A DNA stretch of 34,114 nucleotides from CAYQDF01 sp964416175 (GTDB lineage: Bacteria > Chloroflexota > Anaerolineae > Anaerolineales > UBA4823), in NCBI GenBank assembly GCA_964416175.1, contig CAYQDF010000024.1, positions 1 to 34,114 of the forward strand, read 5' to 3'. Both the position numbers and the translations under genes were made by a program. This document shows, in pieces, positions 15,724 through 24,868 of this stretch; the first letter of the stretch is position 1; each line of letters starts with the position of its first letter. The notes below the pieces were generated by a model. The model ran no database searches and was not told the DNA's origin. It saw only the letters and a program-made list of their open reading frames with translations.

Positions 15724-16224
15724 ATGGAGCACCACCCGGAGCTGATCCCCCGGCGCGGCGAGCTGATCGCCTGGGCATGCGCGCTTCTCGTGATCGGAGC
15801 CTGGGTCCTGCTCACCCGGCTGGGACTCCCGGTGAGCCCCTTCCTTGCTCCGGTGGGGATCCTCCTGGGGGCCGCGGCGGCCAGCATCAGCCTGGGCAAC
15901 TGGATGGACAGGCACACGGCGCTGACGATCGGTCCGGAGGGCGTCTCGTATCGGAACGGCCTGCGCGCCGTGCGCACGACCTGGGATGAAATCCAGGAAG
16001 TGCGCGTCTGGCAGGCGCCGTGGGGAGAGCGCGTGGAAGTGATCGGAAAAAGAGCCTATTTCCGGTTCAACACCCTGGGCGAGGTGAAAGCCCATGGTAA
16101 AATTATGGGCCGGACAGGATTTGTTGAAGGAAAGCGGATCCTGGAGCGCATTGTGGATAATGCAGGCTTACGAGAATCCGGGCCGATCTATTCAGGAAGC
16201 GGGTTTTTGTACTCGCGGCGGTGA
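15724..16224 (+). CDS. Membrane protein with a bacterial PH-like domain
   Basis: A 166-residue protein. Two hydrophobic helices (about 14-32 and 38-58) form a hairpin anchor. The cytoplasmic part then shows the pattern of a bacterial PH domain: A-L-T-I-G-P-E-G-V-S-Y-R-N-G, R-T-T-W-D-E-I-Q-E-V-R-V-W, and a later strand Y-F-R-F-N-T. A C-terminal helix (R-I-L-E-R-I-V-D-N-A-G-L) closes the domain. Such proteins are common and mostly uncharacterised. The start codon lies only three bases after the preceding stop, and the ribosome site AAGG is very close to the ATG, so translation may depend on coupling with the upstream fragment. Confidence 0.7.
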   Translation: MEHHPELIPRRGELIAWACALLVIGAWVLLTRLGLPVSPFLAPVGILLGAAAASISLGNWMDRHTALTIGPEGVSYRNGLRAVRTTWDEIQEVRVWQAPWGERVEVIGKRAYFRFNTLGEVKAHGKIMGRTGFVEGKRILERIVDNAGLRESGPIYSGSGFLYSRR

Positions 16225-16244
16225 TCCCTCTGCGGCGAGAATGG

Positions 16245-16273
16245 CGCGCCCTCCCGTAGAGGGCGCGTTTTTT
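16245..16273 (+). terminator. Intrinsic terminator or attenuator immediately before tyrS
   Basis: A perfect 9-bp stem (16245-16253 with 16259-16267), a 5-base loop, then six T residues. Its T-run ends only 15 bases before the tyrS start codon, so there is no room for a promoter between them and tyrS transcription must pass through it. An alternative 9-bp pairing (16226-16234 with 16255-16263, one G-U) would disrupt the terminator stem. Confidence 0.8.
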
Positions 16274-16288
16274 GTTGGAAGGTGACGG

Positions 16289-17500
16289 ATGAACATCGAT
16301 GAACAGGTTGCGTACCTGATGCGCGGCACCGAATACGGCGACGAGGCGCTCAAACAGGCCATGGCTGAGGAACTGCGCCAACGCCTGATCGAGGCGGAAG
16401 GGGAGGACCGGCCGTTGCGGGTCTACTGCGGCTATGATCCGACCCGCTCCGACCTGCATTTGGGCCATACGATCACCATGCGCAAGCTCCGCCAGTTCCA
16501 GGAGTTGGGCCACGAAGTGACCTTCCTGATCGGCACGTACACATCCTTGATCGGGGACCCCTCCGACCAGAACCGCCTTCGCCCGCAACTTGCCCCGGAA
16601 GAAGTGGAGCACAACGCCCGAACCTACGCGGAGCAGGCCTACAAGATCCTCGATCCGGAGAAGACCCTCATCCGGTACAACGCCGAGTGGCTTTCGAAGC
16701 TGACCTTTGCAGACCTGATTCGCCTGGCCTCCAACTTCACCGTGCAGCAGTTCCTCACCCGGGAGAATTTCCGCCTGCGCTGGGAGAGCGGGGATGCCAT
16801 TTACTTGCACGAGACCTTCTACGCTCTCATGCAGGGCTACGATGCTTACGCCCTCCGCGCCGATGTGCAGGTGGGCGGCACCGACCAGCTGTTCAATATC
16901 GTCACCGCGGCGCGCAAGATCATGACCTTCCTGGGCGCCAAACCGAACATCGCCATCATCATGGGCATCCTGCCCGGCACGGACGGGGAGGTCCGCATGA
17001 GCAAGTCGCTGGGCAACCACATCCCGATCCTGGCCGCGCCGGAGGACATGTACGGCAAGGTGATGAGCCTGCCGGACAAGGCGATGGGGACTTACTTCCG
17101 CCTGGTGACGCGCTGGACGGAGGAGCAGATCGCAGAGATGGAAGACGGGATGCGGTCAGGCCGGCTCCACCCGCGCGACGTGAAGATGAAGCTCGCCCGG
17201 GAGATCGTCGAGATCTTCCACAGCCCGGAGGAAGCCCTCAAGGCAGAGGAAGCCTTCGTGCGCGTGTTCCAGCAGGGCGTCCTGCCGGCGGAAATGCCCG
17301 AGTACCATCTGCAGGCCGGGCAGACCGTCCTGGACGTGCTGGAGGCCAGCGGGCTGGTCTCGTCGCGCAGTGAGGGGAGGCGCCTGATCGATCAGAAGGG
17401 CGTGCGCCTGGAGGGGGAGCTGCTGGCCGACCCGAACCAGCCCTTCCCAGGCACCGGCGTGCTCCAGGCGGGGAAGAGGAGGTTCGTCAGGGTCAGGTAA
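16289..17500 (+). CDS. tyrS: Tyrosyl-tRNA synthetase
   Basis: A 403-residue cytoplasmic enzyme that charges tRNA-Tyr with tyrosine using ATP. Class I signatures are present: D-L-H57-L-G-H60 (HIGH) and R236-M-S-K-S240 (KMSKS). The tyrosine-site region is Y-C-G-Y-D-P-T, and Q-V-G-G-T-D-Q is intact. A C-terminal S4-type RNA-binding domain (about 340-403, S-R-S-E-G-R-R-L-I-D-Q-K-G-V) is complete. The length and spacing fit the second bacterial subtype (TyrZ-like). The ATG has GAAGGTG upstream. Control may involve the hairpin directly upstream; no T-box consensus sequence is seen. Confidence 0.96.
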   Translation: MNIDEQVAYLMRGTEYGDEALKQAMAEELRQRLIEAEGEDRPLRVYCGYDPTRSDLHLGHTITMRKLRQFQELGHEVTFLIGTYTSLIGDPSDQNRLRPQLAPEEVEHNARTYAEQAYKILDPEKTLIRYNAEWLSKLTFADLIRLASNFTVQQFLTRENFRLRWESGDAIYLHETFYALMQGYDAYALRADVQVGGTDQLFNIVTAARKIMTFLGAKPNIAIIMGILPGTDGEVRMSKSLGNHIPILAAPEDMYGKVMSLPDKAMGTYFRLVTRWTEEQIAEMEDGMRSGRLHPRDVKMKLAREIVEIFHSPEEALKAEEAFVRVFQQGVLPAEMPEYHLQAGQTVLDVLEASGLVSSRSEGRRLIDQKGVRLEGELLADPNQPFPGTGVLQAGKRRFVRVR

Positions 17501-17621
17501 GGCCTGGAGTCGTGCAACGTTGGCTGCAGGGGGGACAGCAATTAGCGTATTACGGGGTCAACCGCTGAGCAAGGTGGCTGGCAGAGGGTGAGCCGCTCCG
17601 GGGAGGGTCGGCGCACTCGTC

Positions 17622-18401
<780 letters not shown>

Positions 18402-18412
18402 GATTTCCTCCG

Positions 18413-19624
18413 TTAGCGGCTGCCCACGCCCAACGCGATCTCCATCCGCTGGCTGACGTAGGACATGAAATAACTGAACACCCAGTAGATCAAGGATATA
18501 AACAAGTATACCTCGCGTTGATACCCAATGAAGGTCGGCTGTGCCAGGATGCTCCTCGAGATGCCCAGCAGTTCCAGCAGACCGATCGTGGCGACCAGCG
18601 AAGTGTCTTTGAACAATGCAATGAACAGCCCCATCAAGACCGGGATGACCAGCCGCAAGGCCTGCGGCAGGATGATGTATGCCATGGTCTGGAAGCCCCC
18701 CAGACCGAGCGCGTAGGCCGCCTCGTATTGCCCCTGGGGGATCGCCTGCAGCCCCCCGCGCACGTTCTCTGCCATGTACGCCGCGGAGAAGAGAGTGATG
18801 CCCACCATAGCCCGGATCACGTTGTGGATGTTCTCTCCCCCGGGGAGGAACAGCGGCACCATGGTGCTCGCCATGTAGAGAATGGTCACCAGGGGAACAC
18901 CGCGCACGACCTCGATGTACGTGATGCTCACCCAGCGCACGGCCGGCAGCCGGGAGCGCCGCCCCAGCGCGAGGAGCACCCCTAAAGGAAAGGAAAACGA
19001 AATCCCCACGACGGTGAGCAAGAACGTGAGCAACAGGCCCCCCCACAGGTTAGCGGGCACCACCGGGAAGAAACCCGAGCGAGGCGTCAGCCCGCGGATG
19101 ATCAAAATCACAAATGGAAAATACATTATCCAGGCGATGACCGCAGTGCGCCTCAACTTCGGACCACCCAGTCGCCCAAACCAAAACGCGGCCAGGCCGG
19201 CGATTGATAACACGACGAGATTCAACCTCGCCCCCGGATTCAGTCCCGGCCAGAACGCGAAACCGACCGGCACAAGCAGCAGGGCAATACCCAGCCTGCG
19301 CCTCCCCCGCAGCCAGATGCCCCAGGAAAACCCGACCAGGGTCGCCAGCACCTCCAGGCACAGCCAGATCCGCCATACCTCCGCCAGCGGGTACTGCCCA
19401 ACCATCAACAAACGGAGGTTTACCTGGATCACCTCCCAACGGGCGGTGAGAAATAGCCAGGTAAAGAATGGTCGTATGATGAGGTAGATCAGACCAATGG
19501 ATAGGAAGGTCAAAAGACTGTCGTACCAGGTTCGGAACAGGTTCTTTTGCGCCCAGCCCAGGATCGTCAGGCGTTCGACGGGCGGAGGCAGCATGGATTT
19601 GACGGCGGAATCTGGCGCAGTCAT
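18413..19624 (-). CDS. aapM: Amino-acid ABC transporter permease (AapM type)
   Basis: A 403-residue permease, second membrane subunit of the general/polar amino-acid importer. The N-terminal half has several extra helices (about 37-175) as in AapM/BztC-like proteins. The C-terminal half holds the HisM-type core: T-Y-I-E-V-V-R-G-V-P-L-V-T-I-L, then A-Y-M-A-E-N-V-R-G-G-L-Q-A-I-P-x-G-Q-Y-E-A-A, the EAA loop that docks on AapP, and L-P-Q-A-L-R-L-V-I-P. It begins 4 bases after aapQ ends, so translation is likely coupled. The substrate is probably broad L-amino acids, from family knowledge only. Confidence 0.93.
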   Translation of the reverse strand: MTAPDSAVKSMLPPPVERLTILGWAQKNLFRTWYDSLLTFLSIGLIYLIIRPFFTWLFLTARWEVIQVNLRLLMVGQYPLAEVWRIWLCLEVLATLVGFSWGIWLRGRRRLGIALLLVPVGFAFWPGLNPGARLNLVVLSIAGLAAFWFGRLGGPKLRRTAVIAWIMYFPFVILIIRGLTPRSGFFPVVPANLWGGLLLTFLLTVVGISFSFPLGVLLALGRRSRLPAVRWVSITYIEVVRGVPLVTILYMASTMVPLFLPGGENIHNVIRAMVGITLFSAAYMAENVRGGLQAIPQGQYEAAYALGLGGFQTMAYIILPQALRLVIPVLMGLFIALFKDTSLVATIGLLELLGISRSILAQPTFIGYQREVYLFISLIYWVFSYFMSYVSQRMEIALGVGSR

Positions 19625-19628
19625 GGGA

Positions 19629-20816
19629 TCAGCGTTCGACGAAACGCACGCGCGCGTTATACCAGTTCATGAAAGCTGAGGTCAGCAGACTGATAGAAAG
19701 ATAAATCCCCATCAGGATGGAGATCACTTCGACGGCCCGGCCGCTCTGGTTCAAGACGGTCCTGCCCACGTGGAACAGTTCTGGGAAGCCGATCGCTACT
19801 GCCAGGGAGGAGTTTTTCGTCAGGTTCAGATACTGGCTGGTGAGCGGCGGTACGATCACCCGCAGAGCCTGGGGGAAGACCACCAGCCGGAGGATCTGGA
19901 AGCTGGTGAAACCCAGAGATTTCGCGGCCTCCACCTGGCCCTTCCCCACCGATTGAATCCCCGCGCGCACCACGTCCGCGATGAAAGCCGACGTGTAGAT
20001 CGAAAGACCCGAAAGCAACGCCATGAATTCCGGCGACAACTGCTGCCCTCCCACCAACCGCAAACCCTCAACTGCCGGTTTGTCCAGGGTGAGGGGCGGA
20101 TGGGGTAGAGCCAGCCATCCCAGGAATAAGGATGCGAACACGGTCAGAAAGATCCACAGGAAAGTCCGCGGATAGCGGCCGGTCCGCCGCCCATACCAGC
20201 TCAGGGAGATCCCAATCCCGCAGGCAACCAGGGTACCCGCACCAAGGATCCGGGCATAAGCTGAATAAGTCTCCGTGGGGGTCCCCCAGGGGATCGCCAC
20301 ACCGCGGTTGGAGATGAGCACCGGTCCTGGAAGTATGATCGCGTCGCTCACCCGCGGGAACTGGATGAAGACGACGGTATATAATGCGATTAATAAAACC
20401 AGCAGCGGGATGTTGCGCAAGAACTCGATGTACACTGTGGCAAGCGACCGGACCAGGAAGTTTGTCGAAAGCCGGGCGACGCCGAAGAGGATGCCTAAGA
20501 GCGTGGCGATGAGGATGCCCAGGCCGGACACCAGGACGGTGTTTAACAGCCCAACGATGAAGGCGCGCAGAAATGTCTGGCTTCGATCGTAAGGGATGAG
20601 GCGTTCGCCGATGTCAAAACCTGAGGTGAGTTGGAGAAAATCGAAACCCAACGCCAGGCCGAGCTGCCGGAGGCTGGAAAACATGTTGCGCGCCAGGTAC
20701 CCAAGCAGGACCGCCAGGACGAGCAAAAAGGCCGCCTGGCCGATGAGCCGCAGAAATCGTTCATCACGCCAGATCGCGACGTAACTCCTGGCTTCGATCG
20801 CTGTTCTGTTCTCCAT
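19629..20816 (-). CDS. aapQ: Amino-acid ABC transporter permease (AapQ type)
   Basis: A 395-residue permease, partner of AapM. The start is ATG 20816, or GTG three bases earlier; neither has a strong ribosome site. Helices at about 28-45 and 87-115 precede the HisM core with V-Y-I-E-F-L-R-N-I-P-L-L-V-L-L. An inserted extracellular/helical region (about 140-245) is typical of AapQ. The EAA loop reads A-D-V-V-R-A-G-I-Q-S-V-x-K-G-Q-V-E-A-A-K-S-L-G, followed by F-P-Q-A-L-R-V-I-V-P-P-L-T-S-Q-Y-L-N-L-T-K-N-S-S-L-A. It lies 78 bases after aapJ, separated by a hairpin that may tune the subunit ratio. Confidence 0.93.
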   Translation of the reverse strand: MENRTAIEARSYVAIWRDERFLRLIGQAAFLLVLAVLLGYLARNMFSSLRQLGLALGFDFLQLTSGFDIGERLIPYDRSQTFLRAFIVGLLNTVLVSGLGILIATLLGILFGVARLSTNFLVRSLATVYIEFLRNIPLLVLLIALYTVVFIQFPRVSDAIILPGPVLISNRGVAIPWGTPTETYSAYARILGAGTLVACGIGISLSWYGRRTGRYPRTFLWIFLTVFASLFLGWLALPHPPLTLDKPAVEGLRLVGGQQLSPEFMALLSGLSIYTSAFIADVVRAGIQSVGKGQVEAAKSLGFTSFQILRLVVFPQALRVIVPPLTSQYLNLTKNSSLAVAIGFPELFHVGRTVLNQSGRAVEVISILMGIYLSISLLTSAFMNWYNARVRFVER

Positions 20817-20834
20817 CACAACTGTGGGAGCCGG

Positions 20835-20878
20835 AGGGGCACAGCCATCCCGTCTTCCACTGGATCTGCCGTGCCCCT
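20835..20878 (-). promoter_or_regulatory. Intercistronic hairpin between aapJ and aapQ
   Basis: An 8-bp perfect stem (20835-20842 with 20871-20878) encloses a 28-base region that can pair further internally. No T-run follows. In transporter operons, hairpins after the binding-protein gene can protect the upstream mRNA or partly end transcription, giving more binding protein than permease. Confidence 0.55.
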
Positions 20879-20894
20879 GCCTTTTACAGTGAAA

Positions 20895-21977
20895 TTATCG
20901 GAACGGCGGTGAGTAGAGCAGACCACCATCCAGATACAGGCTGTTCAAGCCTCTTGGGATGAAGGTTATTGTGCCCTCGCCCAGGTTGCGGTCGTAAATT
21001 TCTGCGTAGTTGCCGACCTGTTTGATCACGTTGTAGGCAAAATCGTTGGTCAGACCCAGTTTCAAGCCCAGGTCGCCTTCGAGACCCAGCAAGCGTCTGG
21101 CTTCCGGATTTTCGGTGCTGCCGCGAACGTCGTCAACGTTCGCGGAAGTGATCCCGTACTCCTCGGCGGCGATGGTGGCGAAGACCATCCACTTGACGAT
21201 ATCGAACCACTGGTCATCGCCGTGGCGAACGACTGGCCCTAAAGGCTCCTTAGAGAGCGTGACATCCATGATGACGTGGTTGTCTGGATCGGGAAGCACG
21301 CCTTTCGCGACGGAGCTTAGCTGGGACTTATCCGAAGTCACAGCATCGCAGCGCCCCTCGCCGTACGCGCCATAGGTGGCATTCACGTCGTCGAAGACCA
21401 CCGGGGTGTAATTGATGCCTTCGGTCGCCATAATGTCAGCCAGGTTGAGCTCGGTTGTGGTGCCCGTCTGGACGCAGATCGTGCCGCCTTCCAGGTCAGC
21501 CAGGGAGGTGATCCCGCTGTCTACCGGCACCATGATGCCCTGCCCATCGTAGAAGGTCGTTACCGTGAAGTTAAGTCCCAGCTCGGTATCCCGCTGCAAG
21601 GACCATGTCGTGTTGCGGATCAACACATCGATCTCACCGGTCTGCAGGACGGTAAACCTTTCCTGGGTGGTCGTCGAACGGAATTCTACCTGGCTGGAGT
21701 CGCCAAAGACCGCTGCCGCAAGGGCGCGACAGAAGTCAGCGTCGAATCCGGAGTAGTTGCCTTCCGGGTCCAAAAAACTGAAGCCGGGCAACTGTCCATT
21801 TACACCACAGATAATCGTGCCCCTTGCCTGGACAGCTGCCAGGGTCTGTCCAAAACCCGGTGCCTGCGCGATTTCTGTTTGGGCGGGGGCAGCCGTCGTC
21901 GCTTCCGTGGACCCGCAGGCAGAGATGGCAAATGCCAGAACGAACAAGAAAACAAAGAAGGGGGCAGATCTCTTCAT
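20895..21977 (-). CDS. aapJ: Amino-acid ABC transporter substrate-binding lipoprotein (AapJ type)
   Basis: A 360-residue extracellular binding protein. The signal peptide ends in lipobox A-I-S-A-C21, followed by a Thr/Ala-rich linker. The mature part has the family-3 solute-binding pattern: R-G-T-I-I-C-G-V-N-G-Q-L-P-G-F-S, G-F-D-A-D-F-C-R-A-L-A-A-A-V-F-G, and D-V-L-I-R-N-T-T-W-S-L-Q-R-D, characteristic of the AapJ/BztA branch. The ATG at 21977 has GGAGG 6 bases upstream and is followed at once by a proper signal peptide; the longer frame from 22031 would add 18 non-signal residues. It is the first gene of aapJQMP and has its own promoter. Confidence 0.95.
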   Translation of the reverse strand: MKRSAPFFVFLFVLAFAISACGSTEATTAAPAQTEIAQAPGFGQTLAAVQARGTIICGVNGQLPGFSFLDPEGNYSGFDADFCRALAAAVFGDSSQVEFRSTTTQERFTVLQTGEIDVLIRNTTWSLQRDTELGLNFTVTTFYDGQGIMVPVDSGITSLADLEGGTICVQTGTTTELNLADIMATEGINYTPVVFDDVNATYGAYGEGRCDAVTSDKSQLSSVAKGVLPDPDNHVIMDVTLSKEPLGPVVRHGDDQWFDIVKWMVFATIAAEEYGITSANVDDVRGSTENPEARRLLGLEGDLGLKLGLTNDFAYNVIKQVGNYAEIYDRNLGEGTITFIPRGLNSLYLDGGLLYSPPFR

Positions 21978-22045
21978 TTCGAACCTCCAATCGAACTGAA
22001 ACTCGAATTTTCCTTGGATTGCACAGATCAAGAATTTCGTAAGGT

Positions 22046-22056
22046 ATCACCTCCTT
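22046..22056 (-). promoter_or_regulatory. Full-length Shine-Dalgarno-like sequence in the aap leader
   Basis: On the minus strand the leader contains AAGGAGGTGAT, a perfect 11-base complement of a typical 16S rRNA 3' end, about 70 bases before the aapJ start. No standard start codon follows at a suitable distance: GTG lies within it, and TTG at 22031 is 14 or more bases away. Confidence 0.5.
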
Positions 22057-22104
22057 GTTGGATGAAATTTGCCATGGTTCGCGGAGCTACAAACTCTTCG
22101 ATTA

Positions 22105-22133
22105 ATTATTACCGGGAGGATAAACGAAGTCAA
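22105..22133 (-). promoter_or_regulatory. Sigma70-type promoter of the aap operon
   Basis: On the minus strand TTGACT (22133-22128) and AATAAT (22110-22105) are separated by 17 bases. Transcription should start near 22098, giving a leader of about 120 bases. Confidence 0.6.
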
Positions 22134-22254
22134 CAGCCGGCCCACCCGGCTGGCGTGGTAGACCAATTATAGGGAATAATCAGCCCCAGGGCAAGCTATT
22201 GGATAACCCATCCACCGCGCAGATCAATTCCGAATAGCCCAGAACTCATCGCCT

Positions 22255-22785
22255 TCAGGTCGTGATGTCAGCCAGAGTGCCCCCGGTGAGCTGGATCAAG
22301 GCAGCGCCGGGCAGCTGAATGTTCAGGCTGCGCTGGCCTCCTGAAACGTAAACCTCTGAGTGCATTTCGACCAGGGAATCGATCACCACCTCGAATCCTC
22401 GCCCGATCAGCGCCAGCGGTGAAATTCCCCCCACCAAAAGGCCGGTCACCTGTTCGGCCTGGCGCTGCGTGGCCAGGACCAGCTTCTTCTCCCCAACCAC
22501 CCTGGCCAGCTTCTTGAGGTCCACCTCCAGCGGCCCGGGGATGACTGCCAGGATCGGCTTACCAGCCTTTTCACGCAGGATCACGATCGTTTTGAAAACC
22601 AGAGCTGGATCGACTCCTAGGAATTCGGCAGCTTCGAGGGCGCTAAGTTTTTCGGGTGGAAGTTCGTGTGCCGTGAAGGTGATATTTTTAGCTGCTAATA
22701 ACCGGGTCACATTGTTCTGGATCATCGCTCTGTGGAGGGTGGCAGTCGCTTCAGAAGTGAATGTCACCTGGGGTCGTTTATTCAT
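22255..22785 (-). CDS. YbaK/ProX-type aminoacyl-tRNA deacylase-like protein
   Basis: A protein of the YbaK/EbsC family, which hydrolyses wrongly charged tRNAs (for example Cys-tRNA-Pro) in the cytoplasm. The core shows N-V-T-R-L-L near its start, F-K-T-I-V-I-L with the conserved Lys, a V-I-P-G-P-L-E-V-D-L-K-K-L-A segment, and the G-G-I-S-P-L-A strand. Two starts are possible: ATG 22785, which overlaps the uvrB stop and would add a 20-residue leader, or ATG 22725, where similarity to the family begins. I list the longer one because it is coupled to uvrB, but 22725 fits homologues well. Confidence 0.85.
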   Translation of the reverse strand: MNKRPQVTFTSEATATLHRAMIQNNVTRLLAAKNITFTAHELPPEKLSALEAAEFLGVDPALVFKTIVILREKAGKPILAVIPGPLEVDLKKLARVVGEKKLVLATQRQAEQVTGLLVGGISPLALIGRGFEVVIDSLVEMHSEVYVSGGQRSLNIQLPGAALIQLTGGTLADITT

Positions 22786-24814
22786 CTCCAGCAAGCAGGC
22801 GCACTTTTTCCCAGGGAGGCAAGTTGGACTCTTCTGCCAGGATGCCGCGCAGTTCGAAGATCTGGTCGCGCAGGACAGCAGCTTTTTCAAATTCCAGGTT
22901 TTTCGCCGCCTCTTTCATCTGTCTCTCCAGCTCGGCAACTATCCCCAGGAGCTCGTTCTTCGGCAGCGCTCCGACGCCGCGCGCGCGGTATTCTGCCTTG
23001 GTTTCTGCGACCGCGCGCACCGCCACCTGGTCGGTGAGATCGCGCACCGCCTTCATGATGCTGACCGGCTCGATACCGTGCGCCTGGTTGTAGGCGATCT
23101 GCTTGGCCCGGCGGCGGTTCGTCTCGTCAATCGCCCGCCGCATGGAGTCGGTCACCTTATCCGCGTACATGATCACCTTTCCATGCACGTGACGCGCTGC
23201 CCGTCCGATCGTCTGGATTAGGGCCGTATCCGATCGTAAAAAGCCTTCCTTATCTGCGTCCAGGATAGCCACCAGCGAGACCTCCGGGAGGTCCAACCCC
23301 TCACGCAGAAGGTTGATCCCCACCACGACATCGAAGACTCCCAGGCGCAGGTCCCGCAAGATCCCCACCCGTTCGAGGGTCTCTATCTCTGAGTGGAGGT
23401 AATGGACTCTGATCCCCATTTCAATCAGATAATCGGAGAGCTTCTCCGCCATGCGTTTGGTCAGCGTGGTCACCAGGGTTCGCTCGCCGAGCTCCACCCG
23501 CTGGCGGATCTCTCCGATCAGGTCATCCACCTGACCTTCGATCGGACGCACCTCGACCTGCGGGTCCACCAGTCCGGTCGGTCTGATGATCTGTTCCACA
23601 ACCTGGTCAGCCCGTTTAAGCTCGTATGGACCTGGAGTCGCCGAAGTGTATATTGTGTACCCCATGTGCTCTTCGAACTCGTCGAAGGTGAGCGGGCGGT
23701 TGTCCAGTGCGGAGGGCAGCCGGAATCCGTATTCCACCAGCACCTCTTTGCGCGAACGATCGCCATTGAACATCCCCCGGATCTGCGGGACGGTCATGTG
23801 CGATTCGTCGATCACCAGGAGATAGTCGCCGGGGAGATAGTCCATTAAAGTCCAGGGATGGGAGCCGGCTGGCCGCTGGTCGAGGTGCCGGGAGTAATTC
23901 TCGATTCCGGAGCTGTAGCCCACTTCGCGCAGCATCTCCAGATCGTAGAGGGTGCGTTGCTCCAGCCGCTGCGCTTCCAGGAGTTTCCCCTGAGATCTCA
24001 GGGACGCCAGCCGATCCGCGAGCTCTGCTTCGATGTCAGCGATCGCCTTCTGAAGCTTCTCATCCTCGGTGATGAAGTGCTTCGCCGGATAGATGGCAAC
24101 CGTGGGCAATTCGCGGCGAAGCTCTCCGGTGACGACGCCGAATTCTACGATCCTTTCGACTTCGTCGCCGAAGAAGGTGATCCGGTAGCCGTAGCGGTCC
24201 TGGTAAGCCGGGATGATTTCCAAAGTGTCGCCGCGCACTCGAAAAGTACCCGGGCGCAGGTCCAGGTCGTTCCGCTCATAATGGCTTTCGACCAGCTGGC
24301 GCAGGAGAGATGTCCGCCGGTATGCTTTCCCGTTTTCCAGGTTGATCACCACTCGCCCGTATGCTTCCGGGTTTCCCAAACCGTAAATGCAGGATACCGA
24401 GGCGACGATTACGACATCGGAGCGGGACATCAGAGCAGTGGTTGCCGCCAGCCGCAGGCGCTCGATCTCTTCGTTGATATCCGTCTCTTTTTCGATATAC
24501 AGGTCATGCCGGGGGACATACGCCTCCGGTTGATAATAGTCATAGTAGGAAACGAAGTATTCCACAGCATTATCTGGGAAGAAGTCTTTGAATTCAGCGT
24601 AGAGCTGCGCCGCCAGAGTCTTGTTGTGAGCCATTACCAGGGTTGGTTTCTGTACTTCTTCGATCACCGAGGCAATCGTGTACGTCTTGCCGGTCCCGGT
24701 GGCGCCAAGGAGCACCTGGTGCCTGTATCCTTTCTGTATGCCTTCTACCAGCTGGCGAATGGCTTCCGGCTGGTCGCCGGTGGGTCTAAAAGGAGCTTGC
24801 AGTTTGAATTTCAT
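22778..24814 (-). CDS. uvrB: Excinuclease ABC subunit B
   Basis: A 678-residue DNA damage-recognition helicase of nucleotide excision repair, which takes damaged DNA from UvrA and recruits UvrC. Features in order: G37-A-T-G-T-G-K-T44 (Walker A), the beta-hairpin region with S-Y-Y-D-Y-Y-Q-P-E-A-Y-V-P (about 90-101), V-I-D-E-S-H (Walker B), Y-T-I-Y-T-S-A-T-P-G, helicase motifs V-G-I-N-L-L-R-E-G-L-D-L-P-E-V and Q-T-I-G-R-A-A-R, and a C-terminal UVR motif (about 630-665) that contacts UvrC. The length is normal and the protein appears intact. It follows a lipoprotein gene by 54 bases and overlaps the deacylase start. Confidence 0.98.
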   Translation of the reverse strand: MKFKLQAPFRPTGDQPEAIRQLVEGIQKGYRHQVLLGATGTGKTYTIASVIEEVQKPTLVMAHNKTLAAQLYAEFKDFFPDNAVEYFVSYYDYYQPEAYVPRHDLYIEKETDINEEIERLRLAATTALMSRSDVVIVASVSCIYGLGNPEAYGRVVINLENGKAYRRTSLLRQLVESHYERNDLDLRPGTFRVRGDTLEIIPAYQDRYGYRITFFGDEVERIVEFGVVTGELRRELPTVAIYPAKHFITEDEKLQKAIADIEAELADRLASLRSQGKLLEAQRLEQRTLYDLEMLREVGYSSGIENYSRHLDQRPAGSHPWTLMDYLPGDYLLVIDESHMTVPQIRGMFNGDRSRKEVLVEYGFRLPSALDNRPLTFDEFEEHMGYTIYTSATPGPYELKRADQVVEQIIRPTGLVDPQVEVRPIEGQVDDLIGEIRQRVELGERTLVTTLTKRMAEKLSDYLIEMGIRVHYLHSEIETLERVGILRDLRLGVFDVVVGINLLREGLDLPEVSLVAILDADKEGFLRSDTALIQTIGRAARHVHGKVIMYADKVTDSMRRAIDETNRRRAKQIAYNQAHGIEPVSIMKAVRDLTDQVAVRAVAETKAEYRARGVGALPKNELLGIVAELERQMKEAAKNLEFEKAAVLRDQIFELRGILAEESNLPPWEKVRLLAGDE

Positions 24815-24868
24815 GGCAATCCGGTATCTGCCTGTCCCGTCAGGCTATTGATAAGGTTATGCGGAAAT

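Noticed and set aside
16141..16288. T-box riboswitch upstream of tyrS
   Set aside because: A terminator is present, but the conserved T-box antiterminator sequence is not seen and the leader is too short, lying in the upstream gene.
22046..22060. Fragment of a 16S rRNA 3' end
   Set aside because: Only 11 bases match and no other rRNA sequence is present; on the other strand it is simply a very strong ribosome-binding sequence.
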